Notes: generated from the sequence alone by a model not told the origin. A stretch of DNA of 37,148 nt from a bacterium (GCA_030646565.1 JAUSLA010000023.1:1-37148); one strand, 5' to 3'; positions 21,864 to 29,341 are shown, counted from the first letter of the stretch. Translations and numbers: made by a program.

Positions 21864-22019
21864 CAAAGAGATTTGCGTTCTCTTTTCCATCTTCGCTTTC
21901 GCTACACGAAAGCTCGGTAGGCGACGAGGACTGCGTCCTCGTCTTCATCTACCCGAGCAGAGCGAAGGGTGGAGAAGAACGAAAGTTCTTCGACTCGTTC
22001 CGCTTTGCGGGACTTGGTA
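21864..22019 (+). repeat. Largest modular palindromic element, between prfB and ftsE
   Basis: Modules in order: AAAGAGAT...GTTCTCTT, linker TTCCATCTTC, GCTTTCG/CGAAAGC, linker CTCGGTAGGC, GACGAGGAC/GTCCTCGTC, linker TTCATCTACCCGAG, AGCGAAGGGTGG, GAAGAAC/GTTCTTC, linker GACTCG, TTCCGC/GCGGGA, then CTTGGTAATAA. The second half is the intergenic twin of the element inside the DHH gene. Confidence 0.92.
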
Positions 22020-22034
22020 ATAAATTAAAACTCG

Positions 22035-22730
22035 ATGGTAAAGTTTCAAAATATCAGCAAAATTTATCCTGCTTGCCCCGGCGGACATCCGTGCGTTGCC
22101 TTAGACGATGTTTCTTTTGAGATAAAGCCAAAAGAATTTGTTTCAATTGTCGGCAGGTCGGGCGCCGGAAAAACAACCTTGTTCCGTTTACTTTTGGCCG
22201 AAGAAATGCCGACCCAAGGCGAAATTTTTTTTGACGGCAACGATATCTTGAATGTAAAATCAAAGCATTTACCCCTGCTCCGCCGGCAAGTTGGAGCGGT
22301 TTTCCAGGATTATAAATTATTGCCCAATAAAACCGCTTACGAGAACATAGCTTACATTATGGAAATTATAGGCGCTTCCGACGAAGAAATTAGCAGAGAC
22401 GTCTCGGATGTTCTGGAAGTTGTCGGATTAAAGAATAGGGCGAATAATTTTCCTGCCGAGCTTTCAGGTGGGGAGCGGCAAAGAGTGGCGATTGCCAGGG
22501 CTCTGATTCACCGGCCAAAGGTTATATTAGCCGACGAACCGACGGGAAATCTGGACCCTTACAATACTTCGGATATAATACAGCTTTTATTAAAAATTAA
22601 TGAAATCGGGACAACGGTAATTTTGGCCACCCACAACAAAGAAATAATAAATTATTTGCAAAAGAGAGTGATTACTCTGGACGAGGGGAAAGTAATTCGC
22701 GACGAAGAAAAGGGAAGATTTGTAATATAA
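22035..22730 (+). CDS. ftsE: Cell-division ABC ATPase FtsE
   Basis: 231 residues with Walker A GRSGAGKTT (about 39-47), Q-loop VFQDYKLLPNKTAYENI, signature LSGGERQRVAIARAL, Walker B VILADEPTGNLDP and the switch histidine in ILATHNKE. FtsE, with FtsX, controls peptidoglycan hydrolases at the septum. ftsX follows after a repeat-filled gap of about 150 nt. The N terminus has an unusual ACPGGHPC stretch between KIYP and VALDDVSF, about 6-8 residues longer than I expect. The last codons are part of a 123-nt tandem duplication that extends into the gap. The start ATG 22035 has no clear ribosome site. Confidence 0.95.
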   Translation: MVKFQNISKIYPACPGGHPCVALDDVSFEIKPKEFVSIVGRSGAGKTTLFRLLLAEEMPTQGEIFFDGNDILNVKSKHLPLLRRQVGAVFQDYKLLPNKTAYENIAYIMEIIGASDEEISRDVSDVLEVVGLKNRANNFPAELSGGERQRVAIARALIHRPKVILADEPTGNLDPYNTSDIIQLLLKINEIGTTVILATHNKEIINYLQKRVITLDEGKVIRDEEKGRFVI

Positions 22731-22880
22731 GGCGACGAAGACTGTGTCTTCGTCTTCAGCTACCCGAGCCGTAGGCGAAGGGTGAAGAAGAGCTTCGCTC
22801 TTCGACTCACTTTCGTTACACGAAAGCTCGGTAAGGGAAGATTCGTAATATAAGGCGACGAAGACTGTGTCTTCGCCTAC
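22731..22880 (+). repeat. Palindromic elements plus partial duplication of the ftsE end
   Basis: GACGAAGAC/GTCTTCGTC, linker TTCAGCTACCCGAG, GCGAAGGGTGA, GAAGAGC/GCTCTTC, GACTCAC, TTTCG/CGAAA, CTCGGTA. Then AGGGAAGATT, the ftsE 3' end, recurs at 22834 (first at 22711; period 123 nt) with one base changed, and the element restarts GGCGACGAAGACTGTGTCTT, CGCCTA. It ends 4 nt before the ftsX ATG. Confidence 0.9.
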
Positions 22881-22884
22881 TAAT

Positions 22885-23793
22885 ATGTATATCGATTTTC
22901 AGCGCGTTGTTAAATCGGCTTGGAAAAGTTTTTTCAGAGACGGCGGCATGCTGGCAGCCGATATTTTTATTATGCTCTTGGTTATTTCCGCCGCCACGTC
23001 GCTTTTACTTTTAAACGATTTGAGCAATTTTCTGGCGGCGGAACTTCAGAAAAAGGTTGATATTTCCGTTTATTTCAAGGAGGCCTCTTTGGAATCGGAT
23101 ATTTTAACACTGAAAGAAGATATTGAAAAAATTCCCGAAGTGAAAGGGGTTGAATATCTTTCAAAAGAGAAAGCGTTTGATTATTTTACCGAAAAGCATT
23201 CAGATAACCCGATTCTAATGGAGGCATTGATAGAAGTGGGGGTTAATCCTTTTTTAGCTTCGTTAAACATCCAGGCTTTTACGGCCAGCCAATATCAGGC
23301 AGTAGCTGATTTTTTAGCAAAACCCGATTTTAAAAATATAATTGAAAAAGTTGACTATTATCAGAGAAAGCCGATTATTGACAGAATTTTCTCTTTGACT
23401 TCCAACCTGAAAACAGCCGGAATTTTGTTTTCAATAATTTTAGCGTTTATATCAATTTTAGTGGCTTTCAACACTATCCGACTGGCGATTTATAATGCAA
23501 GGGAAGAAATCAAAATCCAGCGGCTTGTTGGAGCTTCCAACTGGTTTATCAGAGGTCCTTTTTTAGCCCAAGGGGTGATTACCGGTTTTTTTGCGGCCGT
23601 CATTGCTTTTTTTCTTTTCTTTTCTGGTTCTTTTCTCGTGGGAGCCAAAGCAGGGTTTTTATTCACGGGATTTAACGCCTTTAATCTTTTTATGAGCAAT
23701 TTCTGGCTTTTAATTTTTGTTCAGTTATTGACCGGAATCGGCATAGGGGTAATATCAAGCCTGATCGCCATCAGAAAATATTTAAAAGCGTAA
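22885..23793 (+). CDS. ftsX: Cell-division membrane protein FtsX
   Basis: 302 residues from ATG 22885. One membrane helix (about 24-44, MLAADIFIMLLVISAATSLL), an external domain (KVDISVYFKEASLESDILTL, EVKGVEYLSKEKAF), then three helices at the C terminus, separated by IRLAIYNAREEIKIQRLVGA, the conserved cytoplasmic coupling segment of FtsX. It works with FtsE to pass ATP hydrolysis to cell-wall hydrolases during division. An earlier in-frame GTG (22867) lies inside the palindromic repeat and is less likely as the start. tRNA-Gln begins 14 nt after the stop. Confidence 0.95.
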   Translation: MYIDFQRVVKSAWKSFFRDGGMLAADIFIMLLVISAATSLLLLNDLSNFLAAELQKKVDISVYFKEASLESDILTLKEDIEKIPEVKGVEYLSKEKAFDYFTEKHSDNPILMEALIEVGVNPFLASLNIQAFTASQYQAVADFLAKPDFKNIIEKVDYYQRKPIIDRIFSLTSNLKTAGILFSIILAFISILVAFNTIRLAIYNAREEIKIQRLVGASNWFIRGPFLAQGVITGFFAAVIAFFLFFSGSFLVGAKAGFLFTGFNAFNLFMSNFWLLIFVQLLTGIGIGVISSLIAIRKYLKA

Positions 23794-23807
23794 AATCTGT
23801 AAATTTT

Positions 23808-23878
23808 TGCGGGGTCGTCTAACGGTAGGACACATTCCTCTGGAGAATGGTATCTTGGTTCGAATCCAAGCCCCGCAG
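23808..23878 (+). tRNA. tRNA-Gln (anticodon CTG)
   Basis: Acceptor TGCGGGG/CCCCGCA with the U1-A72 pair typical of tRNA-Gln; anticodon stem CATTC/GAATG with loop CTCTGGA (anticodon CTG, codon CAG); T arm TTGGTTCGAATCCAA; discriminator G; CCA not encoded. Confidence 0.95.
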
Positions 23879-23879
23879 C

Positions 23880-24130
23880 ACTTCGATTTTCACTTCGTTC
23901 AAATCTCAGTGTCTGCGTCCTTCACTAAAGTTCAGGACTACGACCCGCCTCAATAACTATAAGAAAATCGAAGTCCCCGAGGAATAAAATGACGAGGGGT
24001 ATACTATTTCGCTCCCCAGAGCCTTCGGCTCGCTATATTATAATAGCGACGAAGACACTGAGCGGAGCGAAGTGATACAATATAAAATATATAGAAAAGA
24101 AAAGACACTGAGGAGCAAAGTGACGAAGTG
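23880..24130 (+). repeat. Cluster of inverted and direct repeats, second family
   Basis: ACTTCGATTTTC (23880-23891) and GAAAATCGAAGT (23963-23974) are perfect 12-bp arms. CACTTCGTTCAAATCTCAGT plus GTC (near 23891-23913) is the imperfect reverse complement of GACACTGAGCGGAGCGAAGT plus G (24054-24074), which recurs as GACACTGAGGAGCAAAGTGA at 24104. No gene is seen in this 250-nt stretch. Stems of this family (GACACTGAG, GCGAAGTG) differ from the main palindromic family. Confidence 0.7.
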
Positions 24131-24145
24131 ACAAAAATCAAAACA

Positions 24146-24394
24146 ATGTCATACAGCGTATATATTTTAGAATGCGCAGATAAGTCTCTCTACGTCGGTT
24201 GCACAAATGACCTAGAAAAACGGATAAAACAGCATAATAATTCAAAACGGGGCGCGCATTATACTAAGATACGGAGGCCAGTAACCTTAAAATATTTAGA
24301 AGAATTTAAAACGTTAAAAGATGCCAGGCAAAGAGAATCAGAAATCAAAAGTTGGAAAAGAGAAAAGAAGTTAACTTTGATTAATTCAAAATAG
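24146..24394 (+). CDS. GIY-YIG nuclease-domain protein (UPF0213/YhbQ-like)
   Basis: 82 residues from ATG 24146: the SVYILECADKSLYVGCTNDL start contains the (G/V)-Y-I ... Y-x-G pattern of the GIY-YIG catalytic core, followed by EKRIKQHNN, an Arg in GAHYTKIRRPV, and the metal-binding Glu in RQRESEIKSWKREKK. Single-domain proteins of this type are common in CPR genomes and resemble YhbQ/SLX1-like nucleases; the physiological substrate is unknown. An in-frame GTG at 24128 lies in the repeat and is not preferred. Confidence 0.88.
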   Translation: MSYSVYILECADKSLYVGCTNDLEKRIKQHNNSKRGAHYTKIRRPVTLKYLEEFKTLKDARQRESEIKSWKREKKLTLINSK

Positions 24395-24488
24395 TGAACC
24401 GATACGACGCCTTGGTGAAGAACCTAATCATCGTAGCCGTAAATCTATGGAAAACTGAGGAATTACAAAAGAGCAGGCAGAAAAATTA

Positions 24489-25034
24489 GTGGATATTTAC
24501 ATAAGCAATCCGGTTACCAAGTTGCATTTGTTTGAGGCAGAAGCAATTATGAGGGCTTTAGCTAAATATTTCAATGAAGATGAAGAAGCGTGGGGAATAA
24601 TCGGACTGCTCCACGATATTGATTGGGATTTGACTAAAGACAATCAAAAAGAGCATTGTGTAAAAACGCAAGAGATTTTGCGCAAAGCAGGCGCGAACGA
24701 TTTCCTGATTGAAACTGTGATTTCCCACGGCTACGCTAATGAAATGATCCCGGAATTTTTATCAAGACAGCGTTCCTCAAGGATTCAACATTCCTTAGTC
24801 GCAGCCGAAACACTGACCGGCTTGATAATAGCTTCGGCTTTGATTCAGCCAGACAAGAAGCTGGCGAGCGTCAAACCAGAATCGCTTAAAAAGAAATTTA
24901 AGAATAAGGCCTTTGCCGCTAATTGTAAAAGAGAATTGATTTTGGAATGCGAAAAAGCCAGTATTCCGCTGGACGAGTTCCTAAACATCGGTCTGAAAGC
25001 TTTGCAGGAAATCTCAGGCAAACTGGGACTGTAA
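24489..25034 (+). CDS. HD-domain phosphohydrolase
   Basis: 181 residues with the metal-binding HD pattern: H in VTKLHLFEAEAIMRAL (about 13), HD in GLLHDIDWDL (about 42-43) and H in TVISHGYANEM (about 80). These hydrolases act on nucleotides or other phosphomonoesters; the substrate is unknown. The N terminus is odd: codons before GTG 24489 read ITKEQAEKLV, which looks like native sequence for this family, and an ATG at 24447 is in frame but is separated from it by TGA (24456-24458). Either translation begins at GTG 24489 or at a rare ATT (24462), or a point mutation has damaged the start. Confidence 0.8.
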   Translation: MDIYISNPVTKLHLFEAEAIMRALAKYFNEDEEAWGIIGLLHDIDWDLTKDNQKEHCVKTQEILRKAGANDFLIETVISHGYANEMIPEFLSRQRSSRIQHSLVAAETLTGLIIASALIQPDKKLASVKPESLKKKFKNKAFAANCKRELILECEKASIPLDEFLNIGLKALQEISGKLGL

Positions 25035-25068
25035 TCTTAATTTGAAAATATTAAGTCCGTGTTTGTTG

Positions 25069-25094
25069 CCACCTCGCAGGAAAGGTGGTTTTTT
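25069..25094 (+). terminator. Terminator after the HD-domain gene
   Basis: CCACCT (25069-25074), 8-nt loop, AGGTGG (25083-25088), six T. Confidence 0.85.
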
Positions 25095-25110
25095 AGTAGA
25101 ATAAAGCTAG

Positions 25111-25169
25111 AGGCGAAGAAAACTTTGTTTTCTTCTTCACCTTCACTGGCATAAATGCCAGCTTGGTAA
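25111..25169 (+). repeat. Two-module palindromic element before engB
   Basis: AGGC, GAAGAAAAC/GTTTTCTTC, linker TTCACCTTCA, CTGGCA/TGCCAG, CTTGGTA. It shows the canonical linkers with both stems different from all other copies, and ends 18 nt before ATG 25187. Confidence 0.88.
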
Positions 25170-25186
25170 AAGAGTAGGGTATAAAC

Positions 25187-25765
25187 ATGGAAATATTAAA
25201 AGCAGAATTTGTTAAGGGTGTTATTGGCGACGATTACAGTTTAAGAGACAATTTGCCACAGGTCGCTTTTTTTGGCCGTTCCAATGTGGGAAAATCAAGC
25301 GTGATCAACTCTTTGGTTGGCAAAAAAGATATTGTAAAAGTAAGTAAGGTCCCAGGAAAAACCCGCGAAGCAAATTTTTTTCGCATCAATAATTCTTTTT
25401 ACTTTGTGGATTTTCCTGGATATGGATATGCCAAGTGTTCAATAAAGGAGCGCAATAAAATGATTAAGAGAATTTTTTGGTATGTGGAGCATTCCAATGC
25501 CAGACCTAAAGCAGTTTTCTTGATTATTGACGTTAAAGTCGGCTTGACCGCTCTTGATCGCGAAATGATAAAAATTCTTGGAGAAAATAAACATCAAGTT
25601 GTTATTATCGCAAACAAAATTGATAAATTCGGGAAGATTGCCGCGGAAAAACAGCTTTCATCTATTCAAAAAGAGGTGCTGAATATACCTGTTTTGGCAT
25701 ATTCTGCGAAAACAAAAGAAGGGAAAGGCGAATTCATCAAAAAAATCATGAGTTTTGTTTTATGA
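25187..25765 (+). CDS. engB: Ribosome-biogenesis GTPase EngB (YsxC/YihA)
   Basis: 192 residues. G1 is FFGRSNVGKSS (28-38), then the G2 region VPGKTREANFF, G3 DFPGYGYAK, G4 ANKIDKF and G5 YSAKTKEGK. EngB is an essential GTPase for late assembly of the 50S subunit. Length and motif order are normal. The stop overlaps the following gene by 4 nt (ATGA), so the two are translationally coupled. A weak GTAGGGT lies before the ATG. Confidence 0.95.
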   Translation: MEILKAEFVKGVIGDDYSLRDNLPQVAFFGRSNVGKSSVINSLVGKKDIVKVSKVPGKTREANFFRINNSFYFVDFPGYGYAKCSIKERNKMIKRIFWYVEHSNARPKAVFLIIDVKVGLTALDREMIKILGENKHQVVIIANKIDKFGKIAAEKQLSSIQKEVLNIPVLAYSAKTKEGKGEFIKKIMSFVL

Positions 25766-26502
25766 AAAAATTAGATCCAAAAATCGTGGAGAAAAAATTG
25801 CAAGACTTGATAGACAGGTACAAGATCGGAGATAAATTAAACATAGAAAAAGTTAAAAGTTTTGTTTTTAACGACGAAGGCGCTTGGGCTATGGATGCCA
25901 GCAATAGGTTTAATAAAAAGTTTTTTGATTATTTTACTGATTCTCCGGATAGTGGCGATGATTTTTTTAATATATTTAAGATAGCGACGGATGCATGGAA
26001 TGCTTTTCCTCATAAATCATTGAAGGGGATGTCGCCGCAAGAGATGTTTGAAAAAGAATCAAAAAAAATACCTCGGTCAACAAAGAAAGACCAAAATAAA
26101 ATGCCTAAAGTCATTATGGGGGGCAGAGAAATGTCTTGGGAAGAACATCAGGCTATGTTGAAGGAAATGGAAAAACACCAAAAGCCGTTTAAAGAATTTA
26201 TCGAAAAAGAAATAATACCAAGCTATAAAATTTTTTTTGAAGAGCAAGCGGGCCTATCGAAAGAAGTAAAAGAAAAATATATTCTAGTGGCGGAGAAGTT
26301 TTTTGATAGGGTGTTGTGGGTTGGTTTTGTAGATTACGAAATGATTCGGCTAGAGCTTGCCAAAGATGAATTTCCCAGCTGGTGGCAAACTCATGTAATG
26401 TTCAGTCGTCTAGATGAAAGTCAGGTTTGGATGGCTTTGCGTCACTTAATTAATTTTATCAAAATCCGTTACGGATTAGAAATGAAAGGACGTAAAGACT
26501 AA
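25762..26502 (+). CDS. Hypothetical protein coupled to engB
   Basis: 246 residues, rich in Lys, Glu and aromatic residues, soluble, no signal. A middle segment AWNAFPHKSLKGMSPQEMFE has the W-N-x-x-P-H-x-x-L-x-G-x-(S/T)-P pattern seen at the end of integrase-like transposases and in some SEC-C-linked proteins. Here it is not accompanied by a catalytic DDE domain. Around it are charged helices and a C-terminal DEFPSWWQTHVMFSRLDESQ region. I do not recognise a function. The 4-nt overlap with engB ties its expression to that gene. Confidence 0.6.
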   Translation: MKKLDPKIVEKKLQDLIDRYKIGDKLNIEKVKSFVFNDEGAWAMDASNRFNKKFFDYFTDSPDSGDDFFNIFKIATDAWNAFPHKSLKGMSPQEMFEKESKKIPRSTKKDQNKMPKVIMGGREMSWEEHQAMLKEMEKHQKPFKEFIEKEIIPSYKIFFEEQAGLSKEVKEKYILVAEKFFDRVLWVGFVDYEMIRLELAKDEFPSWWQTHVMFSRLDESQVWMALRHLINFIKIRYGLEMKGRKD

Positions 26503-26613
26503 AGGTAAGGTATAAAAATCAGTGGCGGTATTCCTTCACTAAGAGTTTTGGAAGCGCATGGCGGAAAAGTCTTCCTTTGTCGAGGATTAGATAGGTAAAC
26601 TTTTATGATGTAC

Positions 26614-26642
26614 TTGACTTTTAATAGGCGTTTTGGTAAATT
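26614..26642 (+). promoter_or_regulatory. Promoter of the AbiE-like pair, giving a leaderless mRNA
   Basis: TTGACT (26614-26619), 17-nt spacer, TAAATT (26637-26642). Only 6 nt separate the -10 from ATG 26649, so transcription would begin at or next to the start codon. The 130 nt before it hold no visible gene. Confidence 0.65.
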
Positions 26643-26648
26643 GACAAT

Positions 26649-27248
26649 ATGGTCAAATTAGTGAATCAGACAATTTTTGTGGCTAAAATAAAGGAGAAAA
26701 AGCTCTCCTTATTCAATGCGAATGATATTCGCGCGCTTTTTGGGGTATCGGCGGTAGCCACGGCTGGTTTACTTCATAGGTATAAAAAACAAGGGTTTAT
26801 CTTGCAGATTAAGCGCGGGATTTATGTTTTTCCTGATGCTTTGCCACCGGATGTTTACGTTGCTAATAAAATTTACAGTCCGTCATATATATCGCTTGAA
26901 TTTGCGCTGTCATATCACGGCATTATTCCAGAGACAGTGTACGAAATTACTTCAGTCACCACTAAAGCTACGCGCCGATTCGAAGTGTTAGAGAAAACTT
27001 TTTCTTACCGCAAAATAAAAAAAGCGGCTTATACTGGCTACGAAGTCCAAAAACAACAAGGGTTAAGTTTTTTTATAGCAGACGCCGAGAAAGCGTTCGT
27101 GGATGTGAACTACTTGCGGTTGATGAATAGGCAAAAGCCAATTTCCCGTTTTAATAAAGAAAAGATCAATCCGGAAAAAGCTTTGCAATATGCAAAATTA
27201 TTCGGGAATGAGAAACTAATTAGTATAATTAGATCTACATTAAAATGA
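26649..27248 (+). CDS. AbiEi-like antitoxin/transcription regulator
   Basis: 199 residues. An N-terminal winged helix (about 18-62, LFNANDIRALFGVSAVATAG ... KQGFILQIKRGIYVFPD) is followed by the AbiEi-type domain with SPSYISLEFALSYHGIIPE and VYEITSVTTKATRRFEV. The ending IADAEKAFVDVNYLRLM is also typical. AbiEi proteins are the antitoxins of type IV toxin-antitoxin systems and repress their own promoter. The toxin-like gene follows with a 4-nt overlap (ATGA). The promoter lies so close that repressor binding could cover promoter and start codon together. Confidence 0.85.
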   Translation: MVKLVNQTIFVAKIKEKKLSLFNANDIRALFGVSAVATAGLLHRYKKQGFILQIKRGIYVFPDALPPDVYVANKIYSPSYISLEFALSYHGIIPETVYEITSVTTKATRRFEVLEKTFSYRKIKKAAYTGYEVQKQQGLSFFIADAEKAFVDVNYLRLMNRQKPISRFNKEKINPEKALQYAKLFGNEKLISIIRSTLK

Positions 27249-28006
27249 TATCAATGGAAACACTTGAAAAATTAGGCAGGCAATATCAAATGGGAGTATT
27301 TCCGAATATCGTCCGTGAATACTTCCAGCATGTTTTCTTGGGAGAGTTATATAGATCACCGGATGCTGGAAAATTACTTTTTAAGGGTGGCACCGCGCTT
27401 CGCATTGTGTATGGCAGTCCAAGATTTTCCGAAGATTTAGATTTTTCTTTGTTTGGAATTGGTCAAAAGGAAATTAAATCATTTGTTGAGCAACTCTTTA
27501 TACATGTTTTGGCGGAAATGGCGCATGCTGGTATAAAAGTTGAACTTGGAGATAAAATAGGCGCTACAAGCGGAGGATATTTTGGCGTCGCTACATTCCA
27601 TATGTTTGAATATCCGCCGGTTAGTGTGGAAATAAATGTATCATCACGCAACGGCCGAAGCGTTACGGGAGAAGTAGATAGTGTTGCAAATAATTTTGTG
27701 CCCACCTATACGGTTATTCATTTGCCACAAGTTGAAATTGTGGAAGAAAAGATTTTTGACGCACTTATTAAACGGAAGAAACCCCGCGATTTTTACGATT
27801 TATATTTTCTTATGCGTAAAAGCATGCTGTCTTCCGAGCAAAAGAAAAAACTTGCCGAAGTTAAGGATGGTATTATGGAAGATGCAAGAAAGGTTGATTT
27901 TAAAGGCGAACTTGGCGCTTTTTTACCCTCCGATCAGCACGCAGTCATAAAGGATTTTTCGGATATGCTTAAACGTGAGTTGGAACGTCAAATCGGGTCA
28001 CTTTAG
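27245..28006 (+). CDS. AbiEii/AbiGii-type nucleotidyltransferase toxin
   Basis: 253 residues. The nucleotidyltransferase core shows FKGGTALRIVYG followed by FSEDLDFSLFG (about 42-66), i.e. the G-G-(x)n-D-x-D metal site, then SVEINVSSRNGR and the C-terminal PRDFYDLYFLMRK, a hallmark of the AbiEii family. AbiEii transfers nucleotides (reported onto tRNA for a mycobacterial relative) and stops growth; AbiEi counters it. It can protect against phage by abortive infection. It overlaps the antitoxin gene by 4 nt. Confidence 0.88.
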   Translation: MISMETLEKLGRQYQMGVFPNIVREYFQHVFLGELYRSPDAGKLLFKGGTALRIVYGSPRFSEDLDFSLFGIGQKEIKSFVEQLFIHVLAEMAHAGIKVELGDKIGATSGGYFGVATFHMFEYPPVSVEINVSSRNGRSVTGEVDSVANNFVPTYTVIHLPQVEIVEEKIFDALIKRKKPRDFYDLYFLMRKSMLSSEQKKKLAEVKDGIMEDARKVDFKGELGAFLPSDQHAVIKDFSDMLKRELERQIGSL

Positions 28007-28041
28007 GATCTAAAGAATACGCCGAAAATTCTTATACGATT

Positions 28042-28560
28042 ATGCAAAAAGAAAAAGAGGAAATTCTTTACGAAGAAGTTTTCGCGGCATTAAATAAAGA
28101 GAAAATAAACTACGTGGTCTGCGGTGGGGCAGCCGTAGTTATACTTGGTTTTTCTAGATTAACAATTGATTTAGATTTGATCGTTTCTTTGGAGAAAGAA
28201 AACCTAGATAAGCTTTATGATGTTTTATCTCGATTGGGATACAGAACAAGAGCTTCTATCAAAAAAGAGGAATTTATTCAAAGAGAAGTATTGATAAAAT
28301 TAGCCAGTGAAAAAAATATGAAGGTAGTATCTTTTTATGATCCGAAAGATGCTTTTAAAATCGTAGACATTGGCGTGAACTTGCCGGGTGCTTCCGAAAT
28401 TTTGAAAAGAAAAAGATTTATTAAGATTGGAAAATTGAGCATTCCCGTAATTAATATCGATGATTTAATAAAGATGAAAGAAAATTTGGCTAGACCCAAA
28501 GATATAATAGACGCAGAAAATCTTAAAAAGATTAAGCAGGAACAAGATGAAAAAAAATAA
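28042..28560 (+). CDS. Nucleotidyltransferase-fold protein (possible toxin of a second TA pair)
   Basis: 172 residues. The N-terminal VVCGGAAVVILGFSRLTIDL continuing DLIV (about 28-51) holds the G-G and D-x-D motif of minimal nucleotidyltransferases (DUF6036/MNT-like). The C-terminal half, LPGASEILKRKRFIKIGKLS ... VINIDDLIKMKENLARPKDI, with the end DIIDAENL, is typical of this group. A 48-aa gene overlaps its last 14 nt, suggesting a two-gene unit. Substrate unknown; a toxin or tRNA-modifying role is inferred from neighbours and fold. Confidence 0.8.
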   Translation: MQKEKEEILYEEVFAALNKEKINYVVCGGAAVVILGFSRLTIDLDLIVSLEKENLDKLYDVLSRLGYRTRASIKKEEFIQREVLIKLASEKNMKVVSFYDPKDAFKIVDIGVNLPGASEILKRKRFIKIGKLSIPVINIDDLIKMKENLARPKDIIDAENLKKIKQEQDEKK

Positions 28561-28693
28561 TAAATATTCGGATAAATACGTGGACGAAAATTTAATTTAT
28601 GTTTTTAGAAACAGCACTCCGTACGAGCGGTTAATTTGGTTAAAAAAAGCTTTCAATTTTTGGAAAATGGCAGTTAAAAATAAAAAATATTAA
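28547..28693 (+). CDS. Small partner protein (48 aa) of the nucleotidyltransferase
   Basis: ATG 28547 lies inside the end of the preceding gene (14-nt overlap, other frame); the stop is TAA 28691-28693. The product is basic, with the core STPYERLIWLKKAFNFWKM. I recall similar short TPExRLxWLEEAxxF proteins next to nucleotidyltransferase-fold genes in many bacteria. The overlap, the intact frame and that motif support a real gene, probably an antitoxin-like or regulatory partner. No separate ribosome site is needed if translation is coupled. Confidence 0.65.
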   Translation: MKKNNKYSDKYVDENLIYVFRNSTPYERLIWLKKAFNFWKMAVKNKKY

Positions 28694-28795
28694 TTTTGGA
28701 GTTTCTTTATCATTCTTGTGGAATTCGGGCAACTCTTCGAATCTAATCCTCCCAGCCGTCACATGCTAAGTCAGACTACTGAGACGCATAATTTA

Positions 28796-29242
28796 ATGTC
28801 TTTCAAAAGGAAGAAAAATTTATTAGCAGAAGAAATTAGAAAAACCTACAGAGAAAAAGAAGGGTTGGCTTTTCACAACTCATTTTTGAGCATTAGAGAT
28901 CCTAGAGAAAAGATCGCATGTGCCACGCATTATAATGAGTTTAATTATTTAAAGGTAAATACTACAGAAACTACATATGTTATTTGTCCAGATTATTTGC
29001 ACAATAGGCTTAAGCTTTATGAATACTATCTTAGTGGAAATTTTAATGACGGCGGAACAATATTGGAAGTTGAGAAAAAAGATATACCAAAACACTATAT
29101 TACAAATATAAATGAAATACCTTATTACATCAGAGAACAAGCGCCGGAGGAAGTGTGGAAAAAATTAAAATGGTTTTTAATCGAGAATAAGCGGCGGAAC
29201 TTGACCGAGACGCGTTGGTGTGGCACGCTAAAAGTCGTCTAA
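28796..29242 (+). CDS. Hypothetical protein
   Basis: About 148 residues from ATG 28796; the open frame continues upstream to GTG 28718, but that part (GQLFESNPPSRH) is of low-complexity, non-conserved appearance. The body is charged and soluble: KRKKNLLAEEIRKTYREKEG, FHNSFLSIRDPREKIACATH, TTYVICPDYLHNRLKLYEYY, YYIREQAPEEVWKKLKWFLI. Possible metal ligands (H, C) are present but form no motif I know. No Shine-Dalgarno is visible at any of the possible starts, so the true N terminus is uncertain. I do not recognise the family. Confidence 0.5.
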   Translation: MSFKRKKNLLAEEIRKTYREKEGLAFHNSFLSIRDPREKIACATHYNEFNYLKVNTTETTYVICPDYLHNRLKLYEYYLSGNFNDGGTILEVEKKDIPKHYITNINEIPYYIREQAPEEVWKKLKWFLIENKRRNLTETRWCGTLKVV

Positions 29243-29256
29243 TTTACCCTTAAAAT

Positions 29257-29273
29257 CTCGGTTCTAGACCGAG
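29257..29273 (+). repeat. Hairpin repeat CTCGGT...ACCGAG, copy 1
   Basis: CTCGGTTCTAGACCGAG preceded by TTACCCTTAAAAT and followed by GTTGCCA. It recurs at 31955-31971 with one loop base changed and the same flanks, so it is a separate small dispersed repeat. The rest of 29243-29341 shows nothing else. Confidence 0.7.
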
Positions 29274-29341
29274 GTTGCCAGTCCGACCAATCAAGACCTG
29301 GAAAATAAAATGTTAATATTAAATAATTTAAAATTTATCCG

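Noticed and set aside
22056..22100. Palindromic insertion in the ftsE N terminus (ACPGGHPC)
   Set aside because: The DNA there shows no clear inverted repeat or family linkers, so it is only noted as an unusual loop.
22867..22884. Upstream GTG start for FtsX (adding MSSPTN)
   Set aside because: This stretch is part of the palindromic element; the ATG at 22885 begins the native-looking sequence.
24447..24491. UGA read as glycine (code 25) because of the in-frame TGA before the HD gene
   Set aside because: prfB with a UGA-dependent frameshift is present, and several clear genes end in TGA, so UGA is a stop.
25762..26502. Transposase/integrase call based on the FPHKSLKGMSP motif
   Set aside because: No DDE catalytic domain or terminal inverted repeats; the gene is coupled to engB.
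28718..28795. tRNA 3' fragment or genuine N-terminal extension before the 28796 gene
   Set aside because: The TTCGAATC-like stretch has no matching T-stem or acceptor arm, and the peptide looks unconserved.
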